In this document: positions 27,081 to 37,592 of the stretch, piece after piece
How positions within the stretch are numbered: the first letter of the stretch is position 1
Layout: each line of letters starts with the position of its first letter
Source: Ga0077555 sp963746315
GTDB lineage: Bacteria; Pseudomonadota; Alphaproteobacteria; Rhizobiales; Hyphomicrobiaceae
NCBI GenBank assembly: GCA_963746315.1
Contig: CAVVAR010000012.1
Span: 496,001-560,000, forward strand
Length of the DNA stretch: 64,000 nt
Direction of reading: 5' to 3'
Notes under the pieces: generated by a model
Told to the model about the DNA's origin: nothing
The model's input: the letters and a program-made list of their open reading frames with translations, nothing else
Databases searched by the model: none
Made by a program: the position numbers and the translations under genes

Positions 27081-29089
27081 ATGCGCAACGTCTGTCTCAA
27101 TGTCGCCGTCCGCCTTGCCGCCGTGGTCGCCTGGGCCGCGGTGCTGGCATTAGCGCTCCCGCCTGCCATGGCTGCCGATCCCGCGACCGTGATCGTCGTC
27201 TTCGACGGCTCGGGCTCGATGTGGGGCCGTCTCGAGGGCCAGCGCGAGAGCAAGCTTGACATGGCGCGCGAGGGCGTCCGTCGCGGCGTCGCGAAGCTGC
27301 CGTCGGCGACACGCGTCGGCCTCCTCTCCTTCGGCCATCGCCGCGGGGGAGACTGCCAGGATACGGAGACCATCGTCGAGCCGGCTCCGCTGGACGTCGA
27401 GCGGATAATGACGCCGCTCGAGCGTCTCAATCCTCGCGGCCGCGGCCCGCTGACGAAGGCGCTCGGCGAGGCGACCGCTTTGCTCGGCCCGCATTCCGCC
27501 CCCGCGAAAATCGTCCTCGTCCACGACGGCCTCGATAATTGCCAGCAAGACCCGTGCTCGGTGCTCCCTGGGCTCAAGACAGCTCATCCCGCTGCCCGGA
27601 TCGATGTGATCTCGCTCGGCTTGCCGGCCGAGGAAGCGGGCGCCATGGCCTGCCTGACGCAGGCGACGGGCGGCAAGCAGTACCTCGTCGCCACGGCAGC
27701 CGAGATCGACGCCGCGCTGCTCGAATTGATCGGGAGCGCCGCCGAGGCAGTTGCGTCTCGCCAGCCCCCGGCTGCTGGTACCGGGGTGCAGCCACCCGCC
27801 CCGTCTCGCGCCAAGCGCACGACCCCAGTCTCCGGCATCGACCGCGCCACGCGTCCGGGCCTTCAACTGTGGTCCACGCTCGTCAAGGGCGGTCCGCCGC
27901 TGGCCACGCCGGTCGAATGGCGGATCCGCCGAGGAGGTGAGAAGGGTGCGCCGCTCTGGGAAGGCAAGACCGCCGCGCCCCTGCTCGTGCTGCCGACGGG
28001 TCGCTACGATGTGGAGGCAACCCTCGGACTGATCACGCGGACCGGTGTCGCCGAGGCAGTCGAGGGAGCGCCACGCTCGCTCGCCTTGGTTCTGGACGCC
28101 GGGCTGCTCACATTGGCTCAGTCCGAGCCGGCGCGCGCCATGCTCGACGACGCCCATGTCACGTTGACCCGCATCGAAGGCAAAGGTCCCGGCGAGCCTC
28201 GCATTCTACGCCGGATCGATCCCGAGCTGGCGCTTCCCGCCGGCAATTATCTCCTCTCCGTGACGTCGGGCGCGCTCCGGATCGAGCGCCCCGTCGGCAT
28301 CGTCGCGGGCGAGCGGGTCTCGCTGGCCAACTCCTTGAGTCTCGGCTCGCTCGAGCTCTCCGCCGCGGCAGCCCGTGGCGGGCCGCGTCTCGACGGCCTG
28401 GTCTACTCGGTATTCGAGGACGATCCCGACGCGCCGCAGGGTCGCCGCGAGGTCGCTCGATCAGCGGCGGCCGAGCCACGGCTGAAGCTGCCTGCCGGCA
28501 CCTATTACGTCGTAGCGCGGCGCGGCTCCGCCGAGGCGCGCGACCGGGTGTCGGTTCGCACCGGCGAGGTCGAGCGGCACACGATGGTCCTGGAGTTCGG
28601 GCCGCATGGCGCTTTCCGTCCGGCTCGCGGGCGGACGCCTCGAAGGTGAGGCACCGATCACGCATCGCCTCGAGCGCATCGACGTGCAGCCGCATGAGGT
28701 TGTCACGGCCAGCGGTGCAGCCGCCATGCTCGAGATTTCGGCCGGGCAATATCGCCTCGAGTTCGAGGATCGGCCTCGGCAACGTCCGCGCCGAGCGCGA
28801 GGTCCGGCTCAAGGCCGGCGAGACGGAGCGCATCTCCATCGACCATGCGGCCGGTGTCGCCCGCTTTCGCATGCTCGAGCGCACGAGCGGTCTCCCGTTG
28901 CCGGACGTCAGCTTCGATGTTCGTGACAGGACCGGCCGTTCCGTCTGGGCGGGTCTCGGTACCGAGCCGCGGGCGCTGCTCCTGGCGGGTCGCTACAGGG
29001 TCATTGCGGAAAGCCGTGGCCTCGCGCTCGAGCGCGACTTCGATGTCGTGGTTGGCGAGGATCGAATCGTCGACCTGACGCCGCGGTGA
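27081..29089 (+). CDS. Exported vWA-domain protein with beta-sandwich repeats, two frameshifts near the 3' end
   Basis: The main frame (27081-28649) has a signal peptide ending at AMAADPA and a von Willebrand A domain with the metal site FDGSGSMWGR (about residue 39), then LSFGHR and LVHDGLDNC. After about residue 230 come repeated segments of the type LxLPAGxYxVxA, probably small beta-sandwiches. Near 28601 a one-base shift leads to ALSVRLAGGRLEGEAP, and near 28768 a second shift leads to GLGNVRAEREVRL, ending at 29089. Both continue the same repeat pattern, so the intact gene would encode about 669 residues. The downstream protein at 29218 has similar repeats. Function is unknown. Confidence 0.78.
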
Positions 29090-29217
29090 GTGGTCTCGTG
29101 CATCGCGCGGGCATCGGTCAGGCCTCGCTCGTTGCCTTGATCGCGCCGACAAATCGGGGCAGGTCGTCACTCTGAGGCCACCGCGTGCGAGCCGACGATA
29201 TGCACACCGGGGATTTC

Positions 29218-30225
29218 ATGCGTCCGATAGACCAGCATTACACGATCCGTAGCGGCTCGCCGGAAGCTGAGCGACGCGCCATGGCCTTTGTGGCGCTCGC
29301 TCTCCTCTTGGTGCTCACCGTTGGCCTCGCATCCCCCGCGTTTGCCCAGAGGGCCGTGCCGACGCCCTGGCAGAACGATTCGGAGATGCTGCGCCGCATC
29401 TTGCCCCCCGACGCTCCGGCGCCACAGCAGCCGCCTTCGTCTGGGCCATCGGGCGATAGTCGCGCCCAGCTGACACTCTCGGCCTTCCTGACCCAGGACG
29501 GCGAGCCCATCGATCAGGGCCTCGTCTGGCGCGTCTACACCGAGACTCCAGGTGTCGATCCGCCCCAGCCCCGCCTCGTTCGGACCTCGAAGGAGCCTTC
29601 CCCGGTGCTGACGCTGTCGCCCGGCAGCTATGTCGTCAACGTCGCCTTCGGCCGTGCGCACCTCACCCGGCGCGTGATCGTCTCCGACGCCAAGCCGGCC
29701 GACGAGCGCTTCATTCTGAATGCCGGAGGACTACGGGTGACGGCCGTTCTGGGGGCCACCGAGAAGGTGCCCGACCTCGCCGTCAGCTACGATGTCTACC
29801 AGGGCGACGCGGACCAATTGGGCGGCCGCACCAAGGTCGTCGGCGGTCTGCGCCCCGGCATCATCGTGCGGCTCAACGCCGGCCTCTATCACGTCGTCTC
29901 CACGATGGGCGACGCCAACGCCACGGTCAGCGCCGATGTCACGGTCGAGGCCGGCAAGCTGACCGACGCTGTCGTCAGTCATTACGCTGCTCGCGTGACG
30001 TTGAAGCTCGTGACCCGCGCTGGTGGCGAGGCGCAGGCCGATACGTTGTGGGCCGTGCATAATGCCCAAGGCGATCTCGTCCGCGAGAGCCAGGGCGCGC
30101 TGCCGACGCACATTCTGGCGGCCGGCGACTACGTGGCGAGCGCACGTCACGCTGGCCGTCTCCACCAGCGGCAGTTCAGCGTCAAGTCCGGTGAGCCTGT
30201 GCAAGTCGAGGTCGTGATGCAGTGA
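29218..30225 (+). CDS. Exported protein with PEGA-like beta repeats
   Basis: About 335 residues from ATG 29218 (site GGGG upstream); ATG 29281 would begin directly at the signal peptide AFVALALLLVLTVGLASPAFA. After a Pro-rich stretch the protein repeats a module: LTLSPGSYVVNVAFGRAHL, VRLNAGLYHVVSTMGDA, ILAAGDYVASARHAGRL. This cadence is shared with the C-terminal part of the preceding vWA protein, so the two are probably paralogous or partners. No catalytic motif is seen. It is likely periplasmic or surface-associated; function unknown. Confidence 0.75.
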   Translation: MRPIDQHYTIRSGSPEAERRAMAFVALALLLVLTVGLASPAFAQRAVPTPWQNDSEMLRRILPPDAPAPQQPPSSGPSGDSRAQLTLSAFLTQDGEPIDQGLVWRVYTETPGVDPPQPRLVRTSKEPSPVLTLSPGSYVVNVAFGRAHLTRRVIVSDAKPADERFILNAGGLRVTAVLGATEKVPDLAVSYDVYQGDADQLGGRTKVVGGLRPGIIVRLNAGLYHVVSTMGDANATVSADVTVEAGKLTDAVVSHYAARVTLKLVTRAGGEAQADTLWAVHNAQGDLVRESQGALPTHILAAGDYVASARHAGRLHQRQFSVKSGEPVQVEVVMQ

Positions 30226-30246
30226 ATGCGGCGTCCGCTGGGGTTC

Positions 30247-30594
30247 TCAACGGCTCTTGCAGGGGCGCGCCGTCACCTCGCACACCCATTTGCCGTCGCC
30301 GCCGGAGCAGCTTTCTTTCTTCGCCCAGGCATTGGACCATTTGCCCCAGCTTTTGCCGTACTCCATCGCCGTGAAGCTCGTCCAATTGTTGATGGCGAGC
30401 TTGACCGCGACGGCTTTGCGACCGGTTCCGGAATCGGGGCTCTTACCGGCATGTGTGTGCTCGGCCATGCACAGCTTGCCGCCCACGCGCTTCAACTGGT
30501 GCATGCTGTGAAAGCCCGTCTCGTGGGCGCTCGCAGCGCTCGTCGATCCCAGTGTGCCGATCAGGCATGCGCCAGCCAGAAGTGCGCGCGTCAT
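30247..30594 (-). CDS. Small exported protein of unknown function
   Basis: A 115-residue protein from ATG 30594: signal peptide RALLAGACLIGTLGSTSAASA, then a His-rich start HETGFHSMHQLKRVGG, CMAEHTHAGKS, an Ala/Trp stretch NNWTSFTAMEYGKSWGKW, and cysteines near the end (ESCSGGDGKWVCEV, RPCKSR). Four cysteines could form two disulfides. The frame is open upstream, but the signal peptide fixes the start. I do not recognise a family. It ends 22 bases from the convergent gene at 29218-30225. Confidence 0.6.
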   Translation of the reverse strand: MTRALLAGACLIGTLGSTSAASAHETGFHSMHQLKRVGGKLCMAEHTHAGKSPDSGTGRKAVAVKLAINNWTSFTAMEYGKSWGKWSNAWAKKESCSGGDGKWVCEVTARPCKSR

Positions 30595-30701
30595 GGTGAG
30601 CCATCCCTCAAATCGCGTAGTGCTGCGAGGACGGCAAAAAACCACCCTCCGCGCGGGACGACTTGGACGTCGCGCGCGGAGGGCAGCGTCGCGCAAACCC
30701 G

Positions 30702-32949
30702 TTAAGGCATCGGAAACTTCGCCTTCGGATCGAGAAACCGGTCGAGCACGGTCTTGAGGACCGTCGAGCAGTCGTTGTCGAACTTGTTCGACGGCAGCGA
30801 CCCGCAGAACGTGATCGAGCCCGTCGAGAACACCGCCCCGTCGTTCGGCGCCTCGAAGAACGTGAGGTCGGCGTGGATCAGCTCCGCCGGCTTCTTCCCA
30901 GGAATGGTGGTCAAATGCGTCAGCTGCTCCTCCGGCACCAGCACCCAGGGAGCCTCGGGCTCATGGCCCTCCGACCGGGCCAGCACGATGGCATGGCTCG
31001 GCGTGCCGAGGCGCACGTCTGTCCGGTCCAGCTCGAAACCCGCCGCGCCATGTCCCGAGAGGCCATGGCCGCCAAACGTCTCGCTCGTGACGCCTTCGAG
31101 AATCCACGAAGCTCGAGATTGGCGCCCCTCGGGCAGCACCCGATAGTGATTGCCGACGAAATTGCCCTGAGCTGTGAAGCCTACCCCGGCAAGGTTCTGC
31201 GGCGGTCTTCCGTTGCGCCGCCACAAGCCCCCGTACTCCCCGTCGAAGGCGTTGTAGTACTCGCCCGCCTCGGCTGCCCACGCGCGTATGCCGCCCTCGC
31301 CGCGCCGGATCTCGATGGCCGCTTCCAGCTCCTTGTGCCGGGCCACCTTCCAGTAGAAGCCGTTGCCGCCGAGGTACATGAAGCGTCCGCCGCCATCGCG
31401 ATAGTCTTCCAGCGCATCGAGCATGGCTGGCGTGTGGTACTCGGGATGCGAGCCCGTCATCACCACGCGGTAGGGCTTCAAGAGCTCGACGCCCTCCTCG
31501 TCCAGTTCCTTGTCCGTGATCACGTCGTAGCTGTAGCCCTTGGCCTCGAGCCACGCGATGAGGTGAGTGTCGGCCGGGAAATGCCGGAGCCCCGAGCCGC
31601 GGATCTTCTCGTCCGGATACGTGATGTAGCCAGAGCGCATGGTCAGCATCGGGCGGAGCCACGAGGCGTGGCAGATGCCGCTGCCGTCCGTGTGATAATT
31701 ATAGGTCGAATGCCCGTACTCGGGATGATCGTAGGCGTTCGCCGGATAGGCACCCCACTCGGCCGATTGCTTCTCCCACAGCTCGCGCCACCAGCCGGTC
31801 CGCGCCTCCGGCCGCGCGTGATTGTGATAGACGGTATAGGTGAAGGTCGACATCAGCACGCAGACGTCGGCGGTCGTCTTGCCCTTGGGCGGAAGCACGA
31901 AGAACGGCACGTTTTCCTCGTGCTCGCCCGCCTTGAGCCGCACCGCGTAGACGCCCGAGCGTGTGCCCGCTGGCACCTCCCACGTAAAATCCGTCTGCCA
32001 GCCGCAATCGTAGAGGTCGTCCTCGTGGAAGTGGATCGCGCCGTACTCCTGTGGCGCATGGCGGAAGCACATCTCGCGGCCGGTCCACGTCGAGCCCGTC
32101 ATGGCGCGCGCCGGCAGGCTGACGACCTTGCCATTGAGCTTGTGCGGGCCGATGTCGGTCACGGCGAGCGTATCGAAATCGCGCGCGAAGTCCCACCGCG
32201 CGACCAGTCCCTCGGCCGTGGCTCCCGCGGCGAGCGCCGCATCGAGGGCATCGGCGGCAAGCGCACGCGCGAATACGGCCGGCGCCTCGATCTTGCCGTT
32301 GAAATGCCCGCGCACCGGATGCCCGCCGAGCGCGCCGATGATCCACGGCATCGTGGCGGGCGGCAGTGGGTGCGTCGCCGCGTCGACATCCATCTTCGCG
32401 GTCGTCCACTTGCCTTGCACCTTGCCGCGATGCAGGCGCGCCTGCGCTACCGTCAGCGTGCCGGATTTCGGATCGTAGCTCGCCGCGATCCGATACCAGT
32501 GGCGGCTCTCCATCGGCACGCGAGTCTTGACTTCGCGCCGTGCCCAGGATCGCCTCTGCGCTGCCGTCCTCGCCGATCGCCAGTGCGAAGCCCACCCTTG
32601 TCGCCGGCTCGTCGGCCGAGAGCACGCCTTGCCGGCGGCCGTTGCCCGGCGTCGTCGGCCAAACCGTCGCGACGAACGCGACACCGGATGGCCCCGTCAG
32701 GTCGCGTCCCTTCTCGACCAGCACGTAGGAACCCTGATGCACCGGCTGATTGCGGCCGGGATAGCTGCCCGCGAGCGACGCCGTCACCGCCTCCTCGACG
32801 AGACCCGGCCCCTTCGGATTGGCGTCGCCGCAGACCACGCGCACCAGCCGTGCCTCGTAGTTGCCCTCGATCTGGCTCGAGACCTTGAACCCGATCTTCT
32901 CGCCGGGACGGACGGACAGACGGTCGGCATAGCCGGCGATGGGCAGCAT
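30702..32949 (-). CDS. N,N-dimethylformamidase-beta-like protein, one frameshift
   Basis: The C-terminal 620 or so residues are one open frame to the stop at 30702. They include a concanavalin/LamG-like segment (ESRHWYRIAASYDPKSGTL) and the large DMFase-type domain (PF20254) with DCGWQTDFTWEVP, HNHARPEARTGWWRELW and VVMTGSHPEYHT. The N-terminal 135 residues (MLPIAGYADRLSVRPGEK) lie in another frame from 32949; the two join near 32538 by dropping one base. The intact protein would have about 748 residues. N,N-dimethylformamidase cleaves DMF to dimethylamine and formate, but the small subunit is absent here, so the substrate is unproven. Confidence 0.8.
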
Positions 32950-33056
32950 GCAGGAGGCTCCTTCTCGGGTGACGAAAACCGCTGAGAAGTGCGCCCCGGA
33001 TTTGCCTGAGCGTCAAGGGCCTGTCGCAAATCGGCTGTGGTCTCTCCGCGCCGCAC

Positions 33057-33428
33057 CTATTTCGCTGGCTTGATCACGATCTCGAAGTGCCTGAGGTCCG
33101 GGAAGAACGCTTTCAACCCCTGACCCATGCCCCAAAGCAGCACCGTCAGCAGGATCAGCGCCGGAATCGCGGCCAGCACCGCCTTCATGAAGAACATCGC
33201 GAGGTGCAGGAACGGGATGTTCAACCGCGTCACCGTCACAGAGCCGTCACCGGCGGGCGGGTAATCGTAGCCGTAGGGCTGCGCCGGATAGGGCTGCGCT
33301 CCGGCCGCTCCGTAGCCGTCGTCGGCGGCAGGCATCTCACGCTCGCGCATCTCCCGCTCGCGGGCATCGCGCTCCCGGCGCAGCGTGCGCGGCAGGTCGT
33401 CGTCATCGGCGAAGCGTGGCTCGGCCAT
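33057..33428 (-). CDS. Small membrane protein with charged N-terminus
   Basis: A 123-residue protein. Residues 1-35 are extremely charged (repeated RER/EREM), residues 40-60 are Tyr/Pro/Gly-rich (PYPAQPYGYDYPP), and one or two hydrophobic helices lie at about 72-105 (FLHLAMFFMKAVLAAIPALI). This looks like an inner-membrane protein with a cytoplasmic disordered tail. I recognise no function. The ATG at 33428 is chosen because upstream codons look like spacer. Confidence 0.7.
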   Translation of the reverse strand: MAEPRFADDDDLPRTLRRERDAREREMREREMPAADDGYGAAGAQPYPAQPYGYDYPPAGDGSVTVTRLNIPFLHLAMFFMKAVLAAIPALILLTVLLWGMGQGLKAFFPDLRHFEIVIKPAK

Positions 33429-33756
33429 GGTCGCTCTCCCGGCGTCGATCGGGCTGCGCGGCCGACAGCCATGGGGCCGCCGCGGCGTGCGCGCCTCGGG
33501 CGCCGTGCATGAGGTTATTGTCATGAACGTCTATCGCATCGTCGCCGAGCATTATGACGACAATCGGGACCAATTCGAAGCTTTGACGATCAACTTGCAG
33601 CGCGATGCACCGCAATTTTCCGGTCAGGGCTTTGCAAGGAGTGCCGGCAATTGCGTCAGTGTAGCCGATGACCGCCTCTTGATGTACCTGCCGTTCGGCG
33701 CCAATAGAGGTCAGACATTCGGCGCGCATGCGTGCCCCGCCAGGAGACCGACCGCG
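33429..33756. other. Gap upstream of apt
   Basis: About 330 bases between divergent genes. The apt frame is open through it, but codon use and sequence do not resemble any family. No riboswitch or clear promoter was recognised. Confidence 0.4.
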
Positions 33757-34284
33757 ATGGACCTGAAGAGCCTCGTCCGCACGATCCCGGACTATCCGAA
33801 GCCCGGCATCATGTTTCGGGACGTGACCACGCTCATGGCAGACGCGCAAGGCTTCAAGGCGGCCGTCGCACGCCTCGCGGAGCCCTACCGAACCGAGCCC
33901 GTCGACCTCGTCGCCGGCATCGAGGCGCGCGGCTTCATCCTGGCCGGGGCCATCGCCGACCGTCTCGGCTGCGGCTTCGTTCCCGTCCGCAAGAAGGGCA
34001 AGCTCCCCTGGAAGACCATCAGCCAGGAGTACGCGCTCGAGTACGGCACCGACACCATCGAGATGCACGAGGACGCGCTCGCCCGCGGCAAGCGCGTGCT
34101 CCTCGTCGACGACCTGATCGCGACGGGCGGCACAGCGGGCGCCGCCGTCAAGCTCATCCGCCGGCTCGGCGGCCATATCCTGGGCGCCGCCTTCGTCATC
34201 GACCTCCCCGAGCTCGGCGGCGCCAAGCTCATCGAGGCTGACGGCATTGAGGTGCACGCGCTGATGGCCTTCGAGGGGCACTGA
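33757..34284 (+). CDS. apt: Adenine phosphoribosyltransferase
   Basis: A 175-residue purine-salvage enzyme that makes AMP from adenine and PRPP. The PRPP-binding motif VLLVDDLIATGGTAGAA lies near residue 118, IEARGFILAG near 60 and the N-terminal IPDYPKPGIMFRDVTTL near 10. The ATG at 33757 is preceded by AGGAG. The gene stands 99 bases before mtnA; adenine and methylthioribose-1-phosphate are the two products of methylthioadenosine phosphorolysis, so the pair makes metabolic sense, although mtnP itself is not in the window. Confidence 0.96.
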   Translation: MDLKSLVRTIPDYPKPGIMFRDVTTLMADAQGFKAAVARLAEPYRTEPVDLVAGIEARGFILAGAIADRLGCGFVPVRKKGKLPWKTISQEYALEYGTDTIEMHEDALARGKRVLLVDDLIATGGTAGAAVKLIRRLGGHILGAAFVIDLPELGGAKLIEADGIEVHALMAFEGH

Positions 34285-34383
34285 AAAGCAGGAGCGAGCG
34301 AAGCGTGGTCGAGAAGTCCGTTGTGCCGTGCGCATGACTCGAACTCTCTCCTGTCTCCTCCTTCTTCGTCGCGGAGATGTCCC

Positions 34384-35480
<1,097 letters not shown>

Positions 35481-35484
<4 letters not shown>

Positions 35485-35546
35485 AGCATCGTCCGATCGC
35501 ATGCGGTCGCTTTTCGCGACCGGGCGATTGGATAAAATTGCTCTAG
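35481..35546. repeat. Palindromic intergenic repeat overlapping the mtnA stop
   Basis: The element begins with CTAGAGCA and ends with TGCTCTAG (35539-35546), a perfect terminal inverted pair. Inside it a hairpin CGGTCGC-TTTTC-GCGACCG forms. Elements ending in CTAGAGCA/TGCTCTAG are frequent in Rhizobiales intergenic regions. The mtnA stop codon TAG is supplied by the left end. Confidence 0.7.
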
Positions 35547-35558
35547 TCTTGCCAGGGT

Positions 35559-35577
35559 CCAGGGCGCTCGGCCCTGG
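35559..35577 (+). terminator. Stem-loop between mtnA and pncA
   Basis: CCAGGGC (35559-35565) pairs with GCCCTGG (35571-35577) around a five-base loop. No T run follows, so it may be a pausing or factor-dependent end rather than an intrinsic terminator. Confidence 0.35.
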
Positions 35578-35650
35578 CCAGGGGTGCGCGAGGGGCCAGC
35601 GGCCCATCGCATGCTGCCCGCAGGTCGGCTTTCACACAGGAGCGACTGCG

Positions 35651-36283
35651 ATGCCCAACACCAATTCGGCCCTCCTCGTCGTCGACGTGCAGAACGACTT
35701 CTGCCCGGGCGGCGCCCTCGCCGTACCCGATGGCGACGCTGTCGTTCCCATCATCAACGCATTGTCGCGCCGCTTCGCGAACGTCGTGCTGACCCAGGAC
35801 TGGCACCCGGCCGGTCACATCTCGTTCGCGTCCTCGCACGCGGGCAAAGCCCCATTCGACCTGATCGAGCTCCCCTATGGCTCACAGGTCCTCTGGCCCG
35901 ACCACTGCATCCAGGACACGCCCGGCGCCGCCTTTCATGCCGGGCTCGACATCCCCCATGCCCAGACGATCGTGCGCAAGGGCTATCGCCGTGACGTCGA
36001 CAGCTACTCCGGCTTCGTCGAGGCGGACCGTACGACGCCCACCGGCCTTGCCGGCTATTTGAGAGAGCGCGCCATCACGCAAGTTCATATCGCCGGCCTC
36101 GCCACCGACTTCTGCGTCGCCTGGTCGGCCCTCGATGCACGCCGGCTCGGCTTCGAGGTCACCGTCGTCGAGGACGCCTGTCGAGGTATCGACGCGCCGA
36201 CCGTTCCCGGCGGCACCCTCGCCAAGGCCTGGGCCGACATGAAGGCGGCGGGCGTGGCTCGCATCACATCCAGTCAGGTCTGA
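35651..36283 (+). CDS. pncA: Nicotinamidase
   Basis: A 210-residue cysteine hydrolase that deamidates nicotinamide to nicotinate for NAD salvage. The catalytic Asp lies in LLVVDVQNDFCPGG (residue 12 region), the metal ligands in TQDWHPAGHISFA (Asp, His, His), the catalytic Lys in VRKGYRRDVDSYSGF and the nucleophilic Cys in GLATDFCVAWSALDA. All family positions are present. The ATG at 35651 is used; the frame runs further upstream over the repeat region. lipB begins 7 bases after the stop. Confidence 0.95.
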   Translation: MPNTNSALLVVDVQNDFCPGGALAVPDGDAVVPIINALSRRFANVVLTQDWHPAGHISFASSHAGKAPFDLIELPYGSQVLWPDHCIQDTPGAAFHAGLDIPHAQTIVRKGYRRDVDSYSGFVEADRTTPTGLAGYLRERAITQVHIAGLATDFCVAWSALDARRLGFEVTVVEDACRGIDAPTVPGGTLAKAWADMKAAGVARITSSQV

Positions 36284-36289
36284 TCAAGC

Positions 36290-36982
36290 ATGACCGACAA
36301 GACCATCGAGTGGCTGATCACAGATACACCGGTTCCCTACGAGACGGCTCTCACCGTCATGGACGCTCGCGCCGCGGCCGTCGCCGCCGGCACCGCCCGC
36401 GAGCTCGTCTGGCTTCTCGAGCACCCGCCGCTCTATACCGCCGGCACCAGCGCCAAGCCGCAGGACCTGCTCTCCCCGGGCCGCTTCCCCGTCTTCCATG
36501 CCGGTCGTGGTGGCCAGTACACCTATCACGGGCCCGGCCAGCGCATCGCCTACGTGATGCTCGACGTGAAGCGCCGCGGCGGCGACGTGCGTGCTTTCGT
36601 GTCCGATCTGGAAGGCTGGATCATCGACACCCTCGCCGAGTTCGGGGTGAAAGGCGAGACCCGGCCTGACCGTGTCGGCGTCTGGGTCGCGCGGCCCGAG
36701 AAGGGGCCGGGCATCGAGGACAAGATCGCCGCGATCGGAATTCGCCTGCGCCGCTGGGTCAGCCTCCACGGCCTCAGCCTCAACGTCGAGCCGGACCTCG
36801 AGCACTTCTCCGGCATTGTGCCATGCGGCATTGCCGGGCATGGCGTCACCAGCCTCGCCGACCTCGGCCGCATCGTCACCAGCCCCGAGGTCGACATGGC
36901 CCTCGAGGCCGCCTTTCGCGAGCGCTTCGGCGATGACATAGGCCGCGTAGCGACCGTGCCCGAGCTGGATGCTGCTAGATGA
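36290..36982 (+). CDS. lipB: Octanoyl-[ACP]:protein octanoyltransferase
   Basis: A 230-residue transferase that moves octanoate from acyl carrier protein to lipoyl domains. Signature GGQYTYHGPGQRIAYVMLD is near residue 67, the catalytic lysine in IEDKIAAIGIRLRRWVSLHG near 145 and the catalytic cysteine in FSGIVPCGIAGHGVTS near 179. Length is typical. It follows pncA by 7 bases and may share its transcript. Confidence 0.95.
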   Translation: MTDKTIEWLITDTPVPYETALTVMDARAAAVAAGTARELVWLLEHPPLYTAGTSAKPQDLLSPGRFPVFHAGRGGQYTYHGPGQRIAYVMLDVKRRGGDVRAFVSDLEGWIIDTLAEFGVKGETRPDRVGVWVARPEKGPGIEDKIAAIGIRLRRWVSLHGLSLNVEPDLEHFSGIVPCGIAGHGVTSLADLGRIVTSPEVDMALEAAFRERFGDDIGRVATVPELDAAR

Positions 36983-37018
36983 GTTGCTGATCGATCCAGC
37001 GTCTGACGCTCTGCAATC

Positions 37019-37546
37019 TCATGGAGACCAAAGAGCCGGATTCATCCAGGGCAGGGGAACCTTGAGCTGCCCCTTGCACGTCGCGTCGTCAGATCCGAGA
37101 TGAAGCGATTGCCAAGCCGTGCGCCATTCGGACGCCAGCGGGTACGGTGGCGTGATGCACGTTTCCGTCGTGAAGCCGAAGCGCGCGTAGTAGCCGGGGT
37201 CGCCGAGGACCAGCACACACGCGATGTGCTCAGCCGTGATCCGCCTCAAACCCTCGCTGATGAGACCGCCCCCGATGCCTTGCTTCTGCAGCTGTGGTGC
37301 AACGGCAAGCGGCCCGAGCAGGGCCGCGCGCGATGCTGGGGCCTCGACCGAGCAACGCGTGAAGGCGATATGCCCCGCCGACGTGGTCTCCCGCACCGCG
37401 ACGAGCGAGAGCACGTCTGCAGCCTCCTCCAACAGGGCGGAAACGAGGGGCCAGAGATCCTCGCTCGGGAAAGCTTCCCGATAGAGGTGCGCGATCGACG
37501 GCAGGTCCGCCGATCGGCTCGGCCTGATCCCGATTTCCTTTGTCAT
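37019..37546 (-). CDS. GNAT-family N-acetyltransferase
   Basis: A 175-residue acetyltransferase. Acetyl-CoA binding motif A reads LGPLAVAPQLQKQGIGGGLISEG (about residue 78), followed by VLVLGDPGYYARFGF, typical of the YhbS-like subgroup. The substrate cannot be told. It is convergent with lipB and lies 46 bases upstream of the gloB stop on the same strand. Confidence 0.88.
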   Translation of the reverse strand: MTKEIGIRPSRSADLPSIAHLYREAFPSEDLWPLVSALLEEAADVLSLVAVRETTSAGHIAFTRCSVEAPASRAALLGPLAVAPQLQKQGIGGGLISEGLRRITAEHIACVLVLGDPGYYARFGFTTETCITPPYPLASEWRTAWQSLHLGSDDATCKGQLKVPLPWMNPALWSP

Positions 37547-37592
37547 GGAATGCGCTTCAATCGTGGTCCCCGCGTCGAGGCAATGAGCAGGC

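Noticed and set aside
33385..33756. In-frame extension of apt or a separate small protein
   Set aside because: Apt similarity starts at 33757 with a good ribosome site; the extension resembles nothing known.
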